Assembly (NCBI GenBank): GCA_944386365.1
Contig: CALXAT010000001.1
Location: forward strand, 62,001 to 126,000
Length of the DNA: 64,000 nt
Source of the DNA: an uncultured Clostridia bacterium
GTDB lineage: Bacteria; Bacillota; Clostridia; TANB77; CAG-508
Direction of reading: 5' to 3'
In this document: one piece after another, positions 25,237 through 34,553 of the stretch
Position numbering within the stretch: position 1 is the stretch's first letter
Layout: the number at the start of each line of letters is the position of its first letter
Program-made: the position numbers and the translations under genes
Notes under the pieces: model-generated
What the model saw: the letters and a program-made list of their open reading frames with translations, nothing else
What the model was told of the DNA's origin: nothing
The model's database searches: none

Positions 25237-26517
25237 ATGAAAAAAACAGGAAAGGGAAACAACAAAGATATGAGGCAAAAAGGTATTACATTAATTGCAT
25301 TAGTTATAACGATAATTGTGTTATTAATTTTAGCAGGTGTAACAATTGCAACACTAACTGGCGATAACGGAATTCTAACAAAAGCACAAGAAGCAAGTGA
25401 CAGAACAGGAGAAGCCAATGCAAGAGAACAAGTACAATTGGCTGTAGCAGGAAGTTATGGAACAGATGGAGAAATCAATTATGATGATTTAAATAATGAA
25501 TTAAAAAAGATAGATGGATTAACTTATAATGGTAATCCCATATCAGATTCTAATAAAATAGGAAGCTTGCCAGCAACAGTTAATGTAGATGGATATGATG
25601 TAACCATAAACGAAGATGGAAGTGTCACAGTAGGAAATAATGCTGGTGGAGATACAGAAACAGGAGAAACAGTAGTAGATGGAGTAACGATTCCAGAAGG
25701 ATTTTATTATGTAGATGGAACAAAAGAGACAGGAATTGTGATTTCAGATGTTGAGGGAGATGACTTAAATAATTCAAAACAAGGAAATCAATTTGTATGG
25801 GTACCTGTAGATAATTATAGTGAGTTTGTAAGAAGAGCAGGATATCTTAATGGAAGCGAGCAAACACTAACATCAGATTATGGAGAGGCGAATGGTACAG
25901 GAAATAATAGTAAAGTTACAGAAACAGCAACCACACAAACAGAAGCTCAAGCAATGTATGCAAGTGTAAAAGAAAATGGAGGATTTTATATCGGAAGATA
26001 TGAAGCAGGAAGAGATAGTGATGGAAATGTAGTTGTAAAAAAAGGAGCAGATGTATATAACAATGTACCATGGTCAGCAAATGGTAATATGCAAGAAACA
26101 AATGGAACAACAGGAGGAGCGGTAGAACTTGCCAGAAATTTTGATACAGCAAATGGATATACAAGTGTAACCAGTACATTAATCTATGGTGTGCAATGGG
26201 ATGCAGTGATGAAATGGATGGAAAATATAGATAATTCAAATGCAACAGGAACATTAACCAAATATATCCAAGATAGTACAGGAATGGGATGGTATAGTAA
26301 TAACTATTCAAGTGGAAATGCAACTCATCAAACAGGAATAGATGTAGATAGTAATAAAAGTAACTGTGTAAATAATATTTATGATTTAGCAGGAAATGTA
26401 TATGAATGGACAATGGAGTCTTTAAGCACCTACGATCGTGTGCGTAGAGGAGGTAATTATCGGCGATACAGGTTCTGTCCGTCCGGCTTCTACTCGTTAC
26501 CTCAGCTTTCCCTATAG
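25237..26517 (+). CDS. Pilin-like protein with FGE-type DGR variable domain, frameshifted
   Basis: 426 residues as read. AGGAGG lies 10 bases from the ATG (a TTG three bases earlier is possible). Residues ~11-40 are the shared prepilin-like segment (KGITLIALVITIIVLLILAG). The C-terminal ~280 residues are a formylglycine-generating-enzyme/sulfatase-modifying-factor fold: FVWVPVDNY, FYIGRYEAG, VPWSAN, YDLAGNVYEWTMES, RVRRGGNY. After GGNY the frame is broken: with one base removed at 26461 it reads GDTGSVRPASTRYLSF, then PYSSNDDFGFRLTLYL to a stop at 26558, the normal end of this family. As it stands the protein stops at 26517 with a nonsense tail and probably misfolds. Same DGR-target class as the others but a different ligand-binding branch. 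Confidence 0.8.
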   Translation: MKKTGKGNNKDMRQKGITLIALVITIIVLLILAGVTIATLTGDNGILTKAQEASDRTGEANAREQVQLAVAGSYGTDGEINYDDLNNELKKIDGLTYNGNPISDSNKIGSLPATVNVDGYDVTINEDGSVTVGNNAGGDTETGETVVDGVTIPEGFYYVDGTKETGIVISDVEGDDLNNSKQGNQFVWVPVDNYSEFVRRAGYLNGSEQTLTSDYGEANGTGNNSKVTETATTQTEAQAMYASVKENGGFYIGRYEAGRDSDGNVVVKKGADVYNNVPWSANGNMQETNGTTGGAVELARNFDTANGYTSVTSTLIYGVQWDAVMKWMENIDNSNATGTLTKYIQDSTGMGWYSNNYSSGNATHQTGIDVDSNKSNCVNNIYDLAGNVYEWTMESLSTYDRVRRGGNYRRYRFCPSGFYSLPQLSL

Positions 26518-26560
26518 CAGCAACGATGACTTCGGTTTCCGTCTCACTTTGTATTTGTAA
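26428..26560 (+). other. DGR variable region VR4 with single-base insertion
   Basis: From TACGATCGTGTG to TTGTATTTGTAA. Corrected frame gives GGNY-GD-TGS-VR-PAS-TR-YLSF-P-YSSNDD-FGFRL, where fixed residues alternate with positions that are Asn in typical templates of this type. Codons end in C or T, unlike the rest of the gene. The extra base is the C at 26461. Confidence 0.8.
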
Positions 26561-26642
26561 TGCTGAACGCTAAAACCGTGAAATCTGAAATTGTAAAAGA
26601 AGTAATTTAAAAGTAGGAAATTTAATAAGAGCTAAAATATAA

Positions 26643-26683
26643 AAAACAAGTAGGAACTAAGTAAAATAATTCCTACTTGTTTT
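26643..26683. terminator. Bidirectional terminator
   Basis: Perfect 14-bp stem AAAACAAGTAGGAA / TTCCTACTTGTTTT between the convergent pilin-like gene and purC. Confidence 0.9.
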
Positions 26684-26686
26684 GCA

Positions 26687-27538
26687 TTATTCATATTTTT
26701 TACCTGTTAACATTTCATAAGCCTCAATATATCTTTGTCTTGTTGTCATAATCACATCTTCAGGAATTGGTGTATCACCTTCAGGATCATATCCGCTAGA
26801 TTTTATCCAATCACGAAGATATTGTTTATCAAAACTTTTTGGACTGGTTCCAACTTTATAGTCTTTTGCAACCCAGAATCTACTAGAATCAGGAGTTAAT
26901 ACTTCATCTCCAAGCACTAATTCTCCGTTTTCATCAAGACCAAATTCAAATTTTGTATCAGCAATAATCACACCTTTTGTTGCAGCATATTCAGAACATT
27001 TTGTATATACTTCAATTGTTTTTGCTCTAAGTTTTTCTGCTAAATCTTTTCCAATTAAATCACAAACTTCTTCAAAAGAAATATTTTCATCATGTCCTTC
27101 TTTAGCCTTTGTGGTAGGTGTAAAGATTGGCTCAGGTAATTTTTGAGCTTCTTGTAATCCTTCAGGAAGTTTAATACCACATACAGTTCCATCATTTAAA
27201 TAGCTTTTCCAACCAGAACCTGTGATATATCCTCTTACAATACATTCTACTGGTATCATTTTTAATTTTTTAACTAACATACTTCTTCCTTCAAATTCAG
27301 GTGTTTGGAATTCTTCAGGAAAATCTTTTAATTCTGTTGAGATAACATGATTTGGTACAATATCTTTTGTATAGTCAAACCAGAATTTTGAGATTTGGTT
27401 TAATATTTTTCCTTTATCAGGAATTAAATTTGGTAAGATATAATCAAATGCAGAAATTCTGTCAGATACAACAAGTAATAATTTATCATTATCTACTTCA
27501 TAAATTTCACGAACTTTACCACTACTAATTTTTTTCAT
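26687..27538 (-). CDS. purC: SAICAR synthetase
   Basis: 283 residues. Joins CAIR with aspartate using ATP, the step after PurE. Motifs: SSGKVREIYEV, LLLVVSDRISAFDYILPNLI, VECIVRGYITGSGWKSY and IIADTKFEFGLDENGELVLG, DEVLTPDSSRFW. The ATG at 27538 is preferred to the upstream GTG because AGGAA lies 13 bases before it and would collide with the GTG. Last gene of a minus-strand unit pfkB-purE-purC. Confidence 0.95.
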   Translation of the reverse strand: MKKISSGKVREIYEVDNDKLLLVVSDRISAFDYILPNLIPDKGKILNQISKFWFDYTKDIVPNHVISTELKDFPEEFQTPEFEGRSMLVKKLKMIPVECIVRGYITGSGWKSYLNDGTVCGIKLPEGLQEAQKLPEPIFTPTTKAKEGHDENISFEEVCDLIGKDLAEKLRAKTIEVYTKCSEYAATKGVIIADTKFEFGLDENGELVLGDEVLTPDSSRFWVAKDYKVGTSPKSFDKQYLRDWIKSSGYDPEGDTPIPEDVIMTTRQRYIEAYEMLTGKKYE

Positions 27539-27565
27539 ATTATTTTTCACATTCCTTTCAATTAA

Positions 27566-28093
27566 TTATTTATTCATATTTTCTAAGTAAGCTGCATATC
27601 CTATTTCTTGAAGTTTTTCATCTTTTTTAGAAACAGCATCTTTTAAAGAATTTTTATAAGCTGCTAATTTTTCTTTTATATTTTCATCTCCAACAGCTAA
27701 GATAGAAGTTGCTAGAATACCTGCATTTTTTGCTCCATTGATTGCAACTGTTGCAACTGGGATTCCTGAAGGCATTTGAACGATTGAATATAAAGAATCA
27801 ACGCCGCCTAATGTTTTTGTATGAATAGGAATACCAATTACAGGAACGGTTGGTAACATAGCAGCAAATACACCTGGTAAATGTGCAGCACCTCCAGCAC
27901 CAGCAATAACGACTTTTACACCGTTTTCTTTTAAGCTATTTGCATATTCCATAGCTTTTTCAGGTGTTCTGTGAACAGAAAGAATTTTCATTTCATAAGA
28001 AATTCCCATATCTTCTAAAAATTTAGCTGCATCTTTCATAATAGATAAATCAGAATCACTTCCCATAATAATGGCAACATCAAAATTTTTCAT
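27566..28093 (-). CDS. purE: N5-CAIR mutase
   Basis: 175 residues, class I PurE length. Converts N5-CAIR (from PurK) to CAIR, or AIR directly in class II. GSDSDLSIMKDA near residue 11, SVHRTPEKAMEYA near 40 and AGAGGAAHLPGVFAAM near 66 are the active-site loops. AAGGAGG precedes the start. No purK is visible in this window. purC follows after 27 bases. Confidence 0.95.
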   Translation of the reverse strand: MKNFDVAIIMGSDSDLSIMKDAAKFLEDMGISYEMKILSVHRTPEKAMEYANSLKENGVKVVIAGAGGAAHLPGVFAAMLPTVPVIGIPIHTKTLGGVDSLYSIVQMPSGIPVATVAINGAKNAGILATSILAVGDENIKEKLAAYKNSLKDAVSKKDEKLQEIGYAAYLENMNK

Positions 28094-28135
28094 TTTTTCC
28101 TCCTTAATTATCTTTTAAAATTTAATTTATTTTAT

Positions 28136-29038
28136 TTAAGATGTTCTTCTACTACCAAGTTGGCTAATAACGGTTCTAGAAGCCTTATTGGCAGTTGAAA
28201 AAATCTTATTAATAAAATCTGAATTGATAGTATCTGTATAAGCATATCCTTGAATAACAGAAGCAAAGAAAGCATCGCCAGCACCTGAAGAGTCAATAAC
28301 TTTTGCAATGACTTCTGGTTCTTTATCAATAGACTTTAGCGTATCATTTTCTTTAAATATAAAGGTAGCACCTTTTTTTCCTCTTGTAACAACCAACAAA
28401 TCTAAGTCAAGTAAATTAAAAAATTCAAATTCATTTTGAATTTGTAAACGTTCAAATAATAAAGCTTTAACCGTTTCATTTAACTGAATTAAATTTGCAG
28501 TTTTAAAAAACATGGTTAAATATTGTTTGGTAAAATGTTCAATAAAACGAACATGACCAATATCTAAACATACTTTTTTCTTTTGAAGCTTTGAAATAAA
28601 ATCAAAGTTAATTGTTTCAAATTTGTCCAAAAGGACATAAATATCATTTTTTAAGAGATCTTCTGGTAATTCTATTGGAAGATTATCTCTAAAAAATAGG
28701 GTACGTTTATTGGTAATTGGCGAATACCAACTGTGAATAATACTGTTATCACTTAATTCACTTTGATTTGGAATGATAATATTCATAATAGAAGTTGAAA
28801 TATCATCACGACGAACGAGGTCTGTGTTTACATTGCCAGCTTTTAAAGAAGCAAGAGCAATATCACCTTCTTTATCTTTGCCACATGTACCAATCGCATA
28901 ACAGGTTTCACCCATATAAGATAGATTATATAATGTATTCCAGTTACTGCCACCACCATCTTGTTTTATTAATTTTAAATCTCCATTATAGATATTATCT
29001 AAGATGATATCTCCATGAGATATGAATATTTTAGACAT
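28136..29038 (-). CDS. PfkB-family sugar/nucleoside kinase
   Basis: 300 residues; the start at 29038 is set by GGGAGG nine bases upstream. Ribokinase-like fold: early Gly-rich lid GGGSNWNTLYNLSYMG, and the C-terminal PfkB signature DSSGAGDAFFASVIQGYA with its catalytic Asp. It phosphorylates a sugar, nucleoside or similar alcohol; the substrate is not readable, but the position 42 bases upstream of purE in one transcription direction makes a ribose- or nucleoside-linked substrate attractive (inference). Confidence 0.8.
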   Translation of the reverse strand: MSKIFISHGDIILDNIYNGDLKLIKQDGGGSNWNTLYNLSYMGETCYAIGTCGKDKEGDIALASLKAGNVNTDLVRRDDISTSIMNIIIPNQSELSDNSIIHSWYSPITNKRTLFFRDNLPIELPEDLLKNDIYVLLDKFETINFDFISKLQKKKVCLDIGHVRFIEHFTKQYLTMFFKTANLIQLNETVKALLFERLQIQNEFEFFNLLDLDLLVVTRGKKGATFIFKENDTLKSIDKEPEVIAKVIDSSGAGDAFFASVIQGYAYTDTINSDFINKIFSTANKASRTVISQLGSRRTS

Positions 29039-29238
29039 AATTGAAATCCTCCCAATGGAAATTATATTATAAAAATGTAAAATATACAAGTATTTGTAAG
29101 ATAAAACAAGAAAATATCACTAGATTTCGTATAATTTTGATGAAAAAGACACAATAAACACATATTATGTACAAATTTAGATATTTGTGGTATAATTTTG
29201 ATAGTGTTATTTTAATGGATGTATAAAGGGAGAAGAAT

Positions 29239-30984
29239 ATGAAAATAAAAAATGCAATAAAAAAATTTAAAGGAAGATTTTTTGATAAAACGAGAGGATT
29301 TAAACGAGAGATTGACTTAAAAAGATTGGAAAAATATGCAAATGAAATCGATATGGTTTTAACTTTATATAACAAGAAGAGTTGTGATGAGACTATGATG
29401 GTAAAAGGTCTTAGAAAATCTTCAGGAGAAACAACCGTTAGAAAAACGCATCAAGAAGATGTAGAAAAAATAACTAAGGAAATTGCAAAAAAATTAGGTT
29501 TAAATGAGCAAATTGTAGGAATCATGGCAAAACATCATGACATAGGTCATACTTTTTTAGGCCATAGTGGAGAATGGTGGATATCTAATATTCAAGAAAA
29601 TGATGGATTAGGAAATGTATGTCATAATGCAGTTGGTGCAAGAGAACTTGTTTTTACAGATCATATATATGAACAAATTATAGAAAAAATAAAAGTGCAT
29701 AATCCAGAAATCAGTGAGAAAAAATTAAGTAAAATTAAAGATTCATTATGGTTAATAATAGATGGAATTAATACACATAATGGTGAGAAACCTGAAAAAG
29801 AGTATGTAGCAGATACCAAAAAGACAGAAAAAGATTTTGAATTAGAAATGTTAAAATGTTATGGAATAAAAGGATATGATAGAAAAATTGAACCAGCAAC
29901 TTCAGAAGCTTGTTTAATGCGATTGGCAGACCAAATTTCTTATATTCCATTAGATATGGTAGATGGATTAAGAGAAGGATTAGTAAGAGATGAAAAAGGG
30001 AATATTGTTGATACACTAGATAATGATTATATCCAAGTATTAACAGCTCTAGGAATTGATAGAGCAGTAATAGATTTAGCGAATAAAGAAAAATCTTATT
30101 CAAGAATAGCAGAGAGATTAAAAGAAATTTTTATTAATGATGTAATAGCCAATAGTAGTAAAGAGAAAATTACAATGCCTCCAAAAACAATGGCATTAAT
30201 GAATCAATTAAGAAATTTAAATAATCAAAAGGCTGTTAATAATGTTGTTTTAACAGAAGATCAAGAAACTTATCCACTTGCTATTCGTAAACTAAGAGAT
30301 AAATATGCTGGAATATTTATGAATGAAGCATTGGATAAAGTGATTAGACAAAGAGATAATGATGGAACAGTAGAAATTGCTGCTGACAACTTTGCAGAAG
30401 AATATAGCGAAAATGATGAGAAATTTATAAAATATGTATTGCAATCAGATGCAAGAGATTTACAATTTACAGAAGATAGTGTCAAAATGGCATTAAGAGA
30501 GTCTATTGGAGAGGAATTAGATATTGCAAGGGAACATGTATTAAAACAAAAAGTATATAAAGATAAAGAAGAATTAGGATTAGATTATACAGATAAGAAT
30601 AAAAGAATAAAATCTTATATATCTTATTATATGAATGAATTAAATAAAGGAAGATTGGTTGGATATGATGAAAAATCCAGAGAAGCAGAAATAAAAAGAA
30701 TATATGATAGAGTACTTAGTGGAAAATCATCTCGATATTATAAAGATATGCCAACGAGAATAGCAGATGTTATGGCTGGTAAATATATTGCTTCATTAAA
30801 TGATTCTGAATTTATAAAGCTATTACAAGAAGAACAACTAGTATCACCAGAGCAAGTAGAGTCTTTAACGAGAAAGTATAGAGATATTGGAAAACTACAA
30901 GATGAAGTATATGTACAAAGTAACTGGAAGCGTATAGCAAAAGTCCAAGAAAAGAGCACGGAAATTCAAGGAGAGGTAAAATAA
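29239..30984 (+). CDS. HD-domain dGTPase-like phosphohydrolase
   Basis: 581 residues. The HD metal site is spread as R-TH (VRKTHQEDV, ~76), AKHHDIGHTFLGHSGE (~95) and ACLMRLADQISYIPLDMVDG (~228), the arrangement of dGTP triphosphohydrolases. CHNAVGARELVF and NTHNGEKPEKEY match substrate-loop blocks of that family. GGGAGAAG is 5 bases before the ATG; TATAAT lies near 29192. dGTPases cut dNTP to nucleoside and triphosphate and can limit phage; here it could also serve nucleotide balance next to the purine genes. Confidence 0.8.
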   Translation: MKIKNAIKKFKGRFFDKTRGFKREIDLKRLEKYANEIDMVLTLYNKKSCDETMMVKGLRKSSGETTVRKTHQEDVEKITKEIAKKLGLNEQIVGIMAKHHDIGHTFLGHSGEWWISNIQENDGLGNVCHNAVGARELVFTDHIYEQIIEKIKVHNPEISEKKLSKIKDSLWLIIDGINTHNGEKPEKEYVADTKKTEKDFELEMLKCYGIKGYDRKIEPATSEACLMRLADQISYIPLDMVDGLREGLVRDEKGNIVDTLDNDYIQVLTALGIDRAVIDLANKEKSYSRIAERLKEIFINDVIANSSKEKITMPPKTMALMNQLRNLNNQKAVNNVVLTEDQETYPLAIRKLRDKYAGIFMNEALDKVIRQRDNDGTVEIAADNFAEEYSENDEKFIKYVLQSDARDLQFTEDSVKMALRESIGEELDIAREHVLKQKVYKDKEELGLDYTDKNKRIKSYISYYMNELNKGRLVGYDEKSREAEIKRIYDRVLSGKSSRYYKDMPTRIADVMAGKYIASLNDSEFIKLLQEEQLVSPEQVESLTRKYRDIGKLQDEVYVQSNWKRIAKVQEKSTEIQGEVK

Positions 30985-30993
30985 TAAACGTTT

Positions 30994-32934
30994 ATGAATA
31001 TTTTAATAACCATTAATAGAAAATATTTGAAACAATTAAATATATTATTAAATTCTATTCGATATTCTAATACAAAAGAGAGTTTTGATGTTTATGTGTT
31101 ACATAAAGATTTGAAAGAAGAAGATACAAAAATTATCTATAATAATATAGATAGAAATCGATTTTATATACATTTTATAAAAATACCAGAAAATGAAATT
31201 CAAAAATTTCCTGTGTATGAAAAACGATATCCTGTAGAAATCTATTTTAGAATTTTTGCTAGTAAATACTTACCACAAAACATTGAAAGAATATTATATT
31301 TAGATGCAGACACAGTTGTGATTAATCCATTGAAAGAATTATATGAAATACCATTTGATGATAATTATTATATTGCGGCAACACATGTAAAAAAACTGTT
31401 ACATAAATTAAATGAGATTAGACTAAATATAAAAGAGAATGAACCATATATTAATACAGGTGTTCTTTTGATGAATTTAAAAGCTTTAAGAACAATCAAT
31501 ATAGATAAGATTGTAAAAACATTTATAAAGGATAATGAAAAAAAATTGTTATTACCAGATCAAGATATTATTGTATCCATATTTGGTGATAAAATAAAAT
31601 TAGTAGATAGTTTAAAATATAATTTAGGGGAAAGAACATTAAATGCATATAATATAAATCACCCACAAAATCCAATAGGATTAAGATGGATTTGTAGAAA
31701 TACGGTGATTATACATTATTATGGTAGAAACAAACCATGGAATAAACAATATATAGGAAGGTTAGATTGTTTTTATCATAAAATAGAAAAGTTAATACGA
31801 AAAAATGCAAAAGAAAAAGTCTTAGTATTATCTTGTGGAACAGGCGGAGGACATAATTCGGCAGCAAAAGCTATACAAGAAAATCTAATCAATAAAGGGA
31901 TAGAAACAGATTTTATAGAATATTTGGATATCATTAATCAAAAAGTTAGAAATAGAGTAAATAAGCTATATATTAATTCAACGAAAAATAATGGAAAAGT
32001 ATTTAAAGTGGTATATAAATTGGGAGAAATTTATCAAAAGACTAATTTAAAATCACCAGTATATGCCTTAAACTTTTTAAATAAAAAAAGATTATATAAA
32101 TATATTTTAGATAACAATTATAAATATATTATTACAACCCATTTATTTGCAGCACAATCTTTAACAGCTATTAAAAAAGAACATAGCATAAAATTTATGG
32201 AAGTTGCAACAGATTATGTATGTATCCCATTTTGGGAAGAAACAAATCCAGACTATTTTGTAATACCAAGCCAAGAATTAGAAGAAGATTTTAAAAAGAA
32301 AGGTATACCAGAAGAAAAATTGTTGCCTTTTGGAATACCAACAGCAAAAGCGTTCAGGGAAAAATATGACAAAAAGGAATACAAGGAGAAACTAAACTTT
32401 CATATCAATGAAAAATATGTCTTAATTTTAACAGGTAGTATGGGATTTGGAAACGTAACAGATATGATAAAAAGACTACGAAAAGAAATTAAAAATGTCA
32501 ATTTTATTGTTTCTTGCGGACATAATGAAGAATTATTTCATACATTGAAAAATGAATATAAAAATGCAAAAAAAATGGTCATATTGCCATTTACAGACAA
32601 AATCAGCGATTATATGAAAGCAAGTGATGTAATTCTTAGTAAACCAGGAGGATTAACAACTACGGAAATTGCAACTTTAAGAAAGCCATTTATCCATACA
32701 ATGCCAATACCAGGCTGTGAAAACTATAATGCAAACTTTTTTAGTAAAAGAAAAATGTCTATAAAATGCGATACAATAGAAGAAGTCGTAGAAAATACAA
32801 AAAAATTATTAACAAATGAAATCTTACAAAATCAAATGATTAAAAATCAGGAAAAATATATAAGAAAAGATACATGTGATAAAATAGCAGATATTGTGAT
32901 AAAGGAAATGCAACAAAATGGAAGAATTTTGTAG
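30994..32934 (+). CDS. Fused glycosyltransferase: GT8 domain + GT28/MGDG-synthase-like domain
   Basis: 646 residues. Residues 1-~265 are a GT8 (LPS glucosyl/galactosyltransferase, glycogenin-like) domain: metal-binding DxD in YLDADTVV at 104-106, INTGVLLMNL (~149), LPDQDIIVSIFGDKI, and HYYGRNKPW. Residues ~275-646 are a GT28 diacylglycerol glycosyltransferase (UgtP/MGDG synthase): SCGTGGGHNSAAKAI (~280), EVATDYVCIPFW, GSMGFGN (~483) and the nucleotide-sugar site SKPGGLTTTEIATLRKPFI (~549). Two sugar transferases in one chain suggest sequential addition to diacylglycerol to make a glycolipid or lipoteichoic anchor (inference). The acyltransferase gene follows 24 bases later. Confidence 0.85.
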   Translation: MNILITINRKYLKQLNILLNSIRYSNTKESFDVYVLHKDLKEEDTKIIYNNIDRNRFYIHFIKIPENEIQKFPVYEKRYPVEIYFRIFASKYLPQNIERILYLDADTVVINPLKELYEIPFDDNYYIAATHVKKLLHKLNEIRLNIKENEPYINTGVLLMNLKALRTINIDKIVKTFIKDNEKKLLLPDQDIIVSIFGDKIKLVDSLKYNLGERTLNAYNINHPQNPIGLRWICRNTVIIHYYGRNKPWNKQYIGRLDCFYHKIEKLIRKNAKEKVLVLSCGTGGGHNSAAKAIQENLINKGIETDFIEYLDIINQKVRNRVNKLYINSTKNNGKVFKVVYKLGEIYQKTNLKSPVYALNFLNKKRLYKYILDNNYKYIITTHLFAAQSLTAIKKEHSIKFMEVATDYVCIPFWEETNPDYFVIPSQELEEDFKKKGIPEEKLLPFGIPTAKAFREKYDKKEYKEKLNFHINEKYVLILTGSMGFGNVTDMIKRLRKEIKNVNFIVSCGHNEELFHTLKNEYKNAKKMVILPFTDKISDYMKASDVILSKPGGLTTTEIATLRKPFIHTMPIPGCENYNANFFSKRKMSIKCDTIEEVVENTKKLLTNEILQNQMIKNQEKYIRKDTCDKIADIVIKEMQQNGRIL

Positions 32935-32958
32935 ATAGCGAATGAGAAAAGGAATGGG

Positions 32959-33753
32959 ATGAAAATGAAGGGTGTTATAGAAAATGTAGAGAACATAGAG
33001 GAACTAGAAAATTTAGAACAAAATGAAAATGCTAATATTATTGATTTATGGACACCATGTGAATTTAATATTGATGAAAATTATGCGTATGTACCAAAAG
33101 AGGATTCCATATTTTCTATTTGTTCTGATTTTATATATTATGGTATTGCGTATCCTATATTAAAAGTACTTACAAAAATTATTTATGATTTTAAAATCGA
33201 AGGCAAGGAAAACATAGAAAATTTAGAAGAGGGCGCTATTAGCATATCAAATCATGTACTATTTTTAGATTGTGCTATGATAGGTTTAGCATTTAAAGAT
33301 AAAAAGATTTATTATACAACACAAGAGGAAAGTTTTAAAATTCCTTTTGTTAGAAAATTAATAAAGCTATTAAGAGCAATACCAATACCCAAAAGTATAG
33401 AAAATAGAAAAAATTTTTTAAAAGCAATTAACAAATTATTGCGAGAAAAAAACATTGTACATATTTATCCAGAAGCTTCTTTATGGCCATATTGTGAAAG
33501 AATTCGAAACTTTAAGAATGGAGCATTTGACATGGCTGTTAAGAATCAGGTTCCGATTGTTCCTAGTGTATTTACTTTTAGAGAACCAACTGGAATTAGA
33601 AAAATGTTTAAAAAGAAAAAAGATGTGACATTAAAGATATTAAAACCAATTAAGCCTAATGGTGACAAATATATGAGACAACAGGTACAAGAATTAAAAG
33701 AAAAAGTCACATTGGAAATGAAGGAAGCAGTAGCTAAAGAGGAGCAGTTATAG
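32959..33753 (+). CDS. PlsC-type lysophospholipid acyltransferase
   Basis: 264 residues. Membrane-associated 1-acylglycerol-3-phosphate acyltransferase fold: a hydrophobic stretch at ~49-70, motif I NHVLFLDCAM (HxxxxD variant), the FVRKLIKLLRAIPIP block, and motif III IYPEASLWPY. The N-terminal ~40 residues are acidic and unusual. It probably acylates a lysolipid; its neighbour, the glycolipid glycosyltransferase, suggests a small envelope-lipid operon. Confidence 0.85.
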   Translation: MKMKGVIENVENIEELENLEQNENANIIDLWTPCEFNIDENYAYVPKEDSIFSICSDFIYYGIAYPILKVLTKIIYDFKIEGKENIENLEEGAISISNHVLFLDCAMIGLAFKDKKIYYTTQEESFKIPFVRKLIKLLRAIPIPKSIENRKNFLKAINKLLREKNIVHIYPEASLWPYCERIRNFKNGAFDMAVKNQVPIVPSVFTFREPTGIRKMFKKKKDVTLKILKPIKPNGDKYMRQQVQELKEKVTLEMKEAVAKEEQL

Positions 33754-33867
33754 AAATAATAGTGACATATTTTATAAATTTTGAAAGCCACATATTTTCA
33801 ATAAAATATAGTAATTTAAAGTTTATATAAAATTAAGAAAAATCTTGTAAAAAATGGAGGAATAGAA

Positions 33868-34440
33868 ATGGAAAGAAAAGATGCAATCAATTTATTAAAA
33901 AAATATAATAAAGAAGAATTTCATTTAAGGCATGCTTTAACAGTAGAAAGTGTTATGCGATATTTTGCAAGAGAAAATGGATATGATGAGAATTTTTGGG
34001 GAATAGCAGGATTATTACATGATGTTGATTTTGAGCAATATCCAGAAGAACATTGTAAAAAAGCTCCAGAATTATTAAAAGAGATTAATGCAAGTGAAGA
34101 ACTTGTACATGCTATCTGCAGTCATGGATATGGTATTTGCTCTGATGTAAAACCAGAACATGAAATGGAAAAAATCTTATTTGCAACAGATGAATTAACA
34201 GGAATTATTTGGGCAGCTGCTAAAATGAGACCATCAAAAAGTACAAAAGATATGGAACTTTCAAGTTTAAAGAAAAAGTTTAAGGACAAAAAATTTGCAG
34301 CTGGTTGTTCAAGAGATATTATTAGAACAGGAGCAGAACAATTAGGTTGGGAATTAGACACTTTATTAGATAAAACATTACAAGCAATGAAGGCTTGTGA
34401 AGATGAAATAGAAGAAGAAGTAAAGACAGAAATAGCATAG
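33868..34440 (+). CDS. HD-domain phosphohydrolase
   Basis: 190 residues. HD site: HLRHALTVESVM, then LLHDVDFEQYPEEH near residue 50, and ICSHGYG. Related to the small single-domain HD hydrolases (HDIG-type). AATGGAGGAAT precedes the ATG. Substrate unknown; nucleotide or phosphate ester hydrolysis by family. Confidence 0.8.
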   Translation: MERKDAINLLKKYNKEEFHLRHALTVESVMRYFARENGYDENFWGIAGLLHDVDFEQYPEEHCKKAPELLKEINASEELVHAICSHGYGICSDVKPEHEMEKILFATDELTGIIWAAAKMRPSKSTKDMELSSLKKKFKDKKFAAGCSRDIIRTGAEQLGWELDTLLDKTLQAMKACEDEIEEEVKTEIA

Positions 34441-34553
34441 GAAGTTTATTATATAGTTATCTTAAAAAAATAAGATTAGCAATTTGAGAAAGAAATATAG
34501 GTAAAGATGAAAATTGTAAAGTGAAATGTATAATCAACTTGTGAGGAGTTAAA

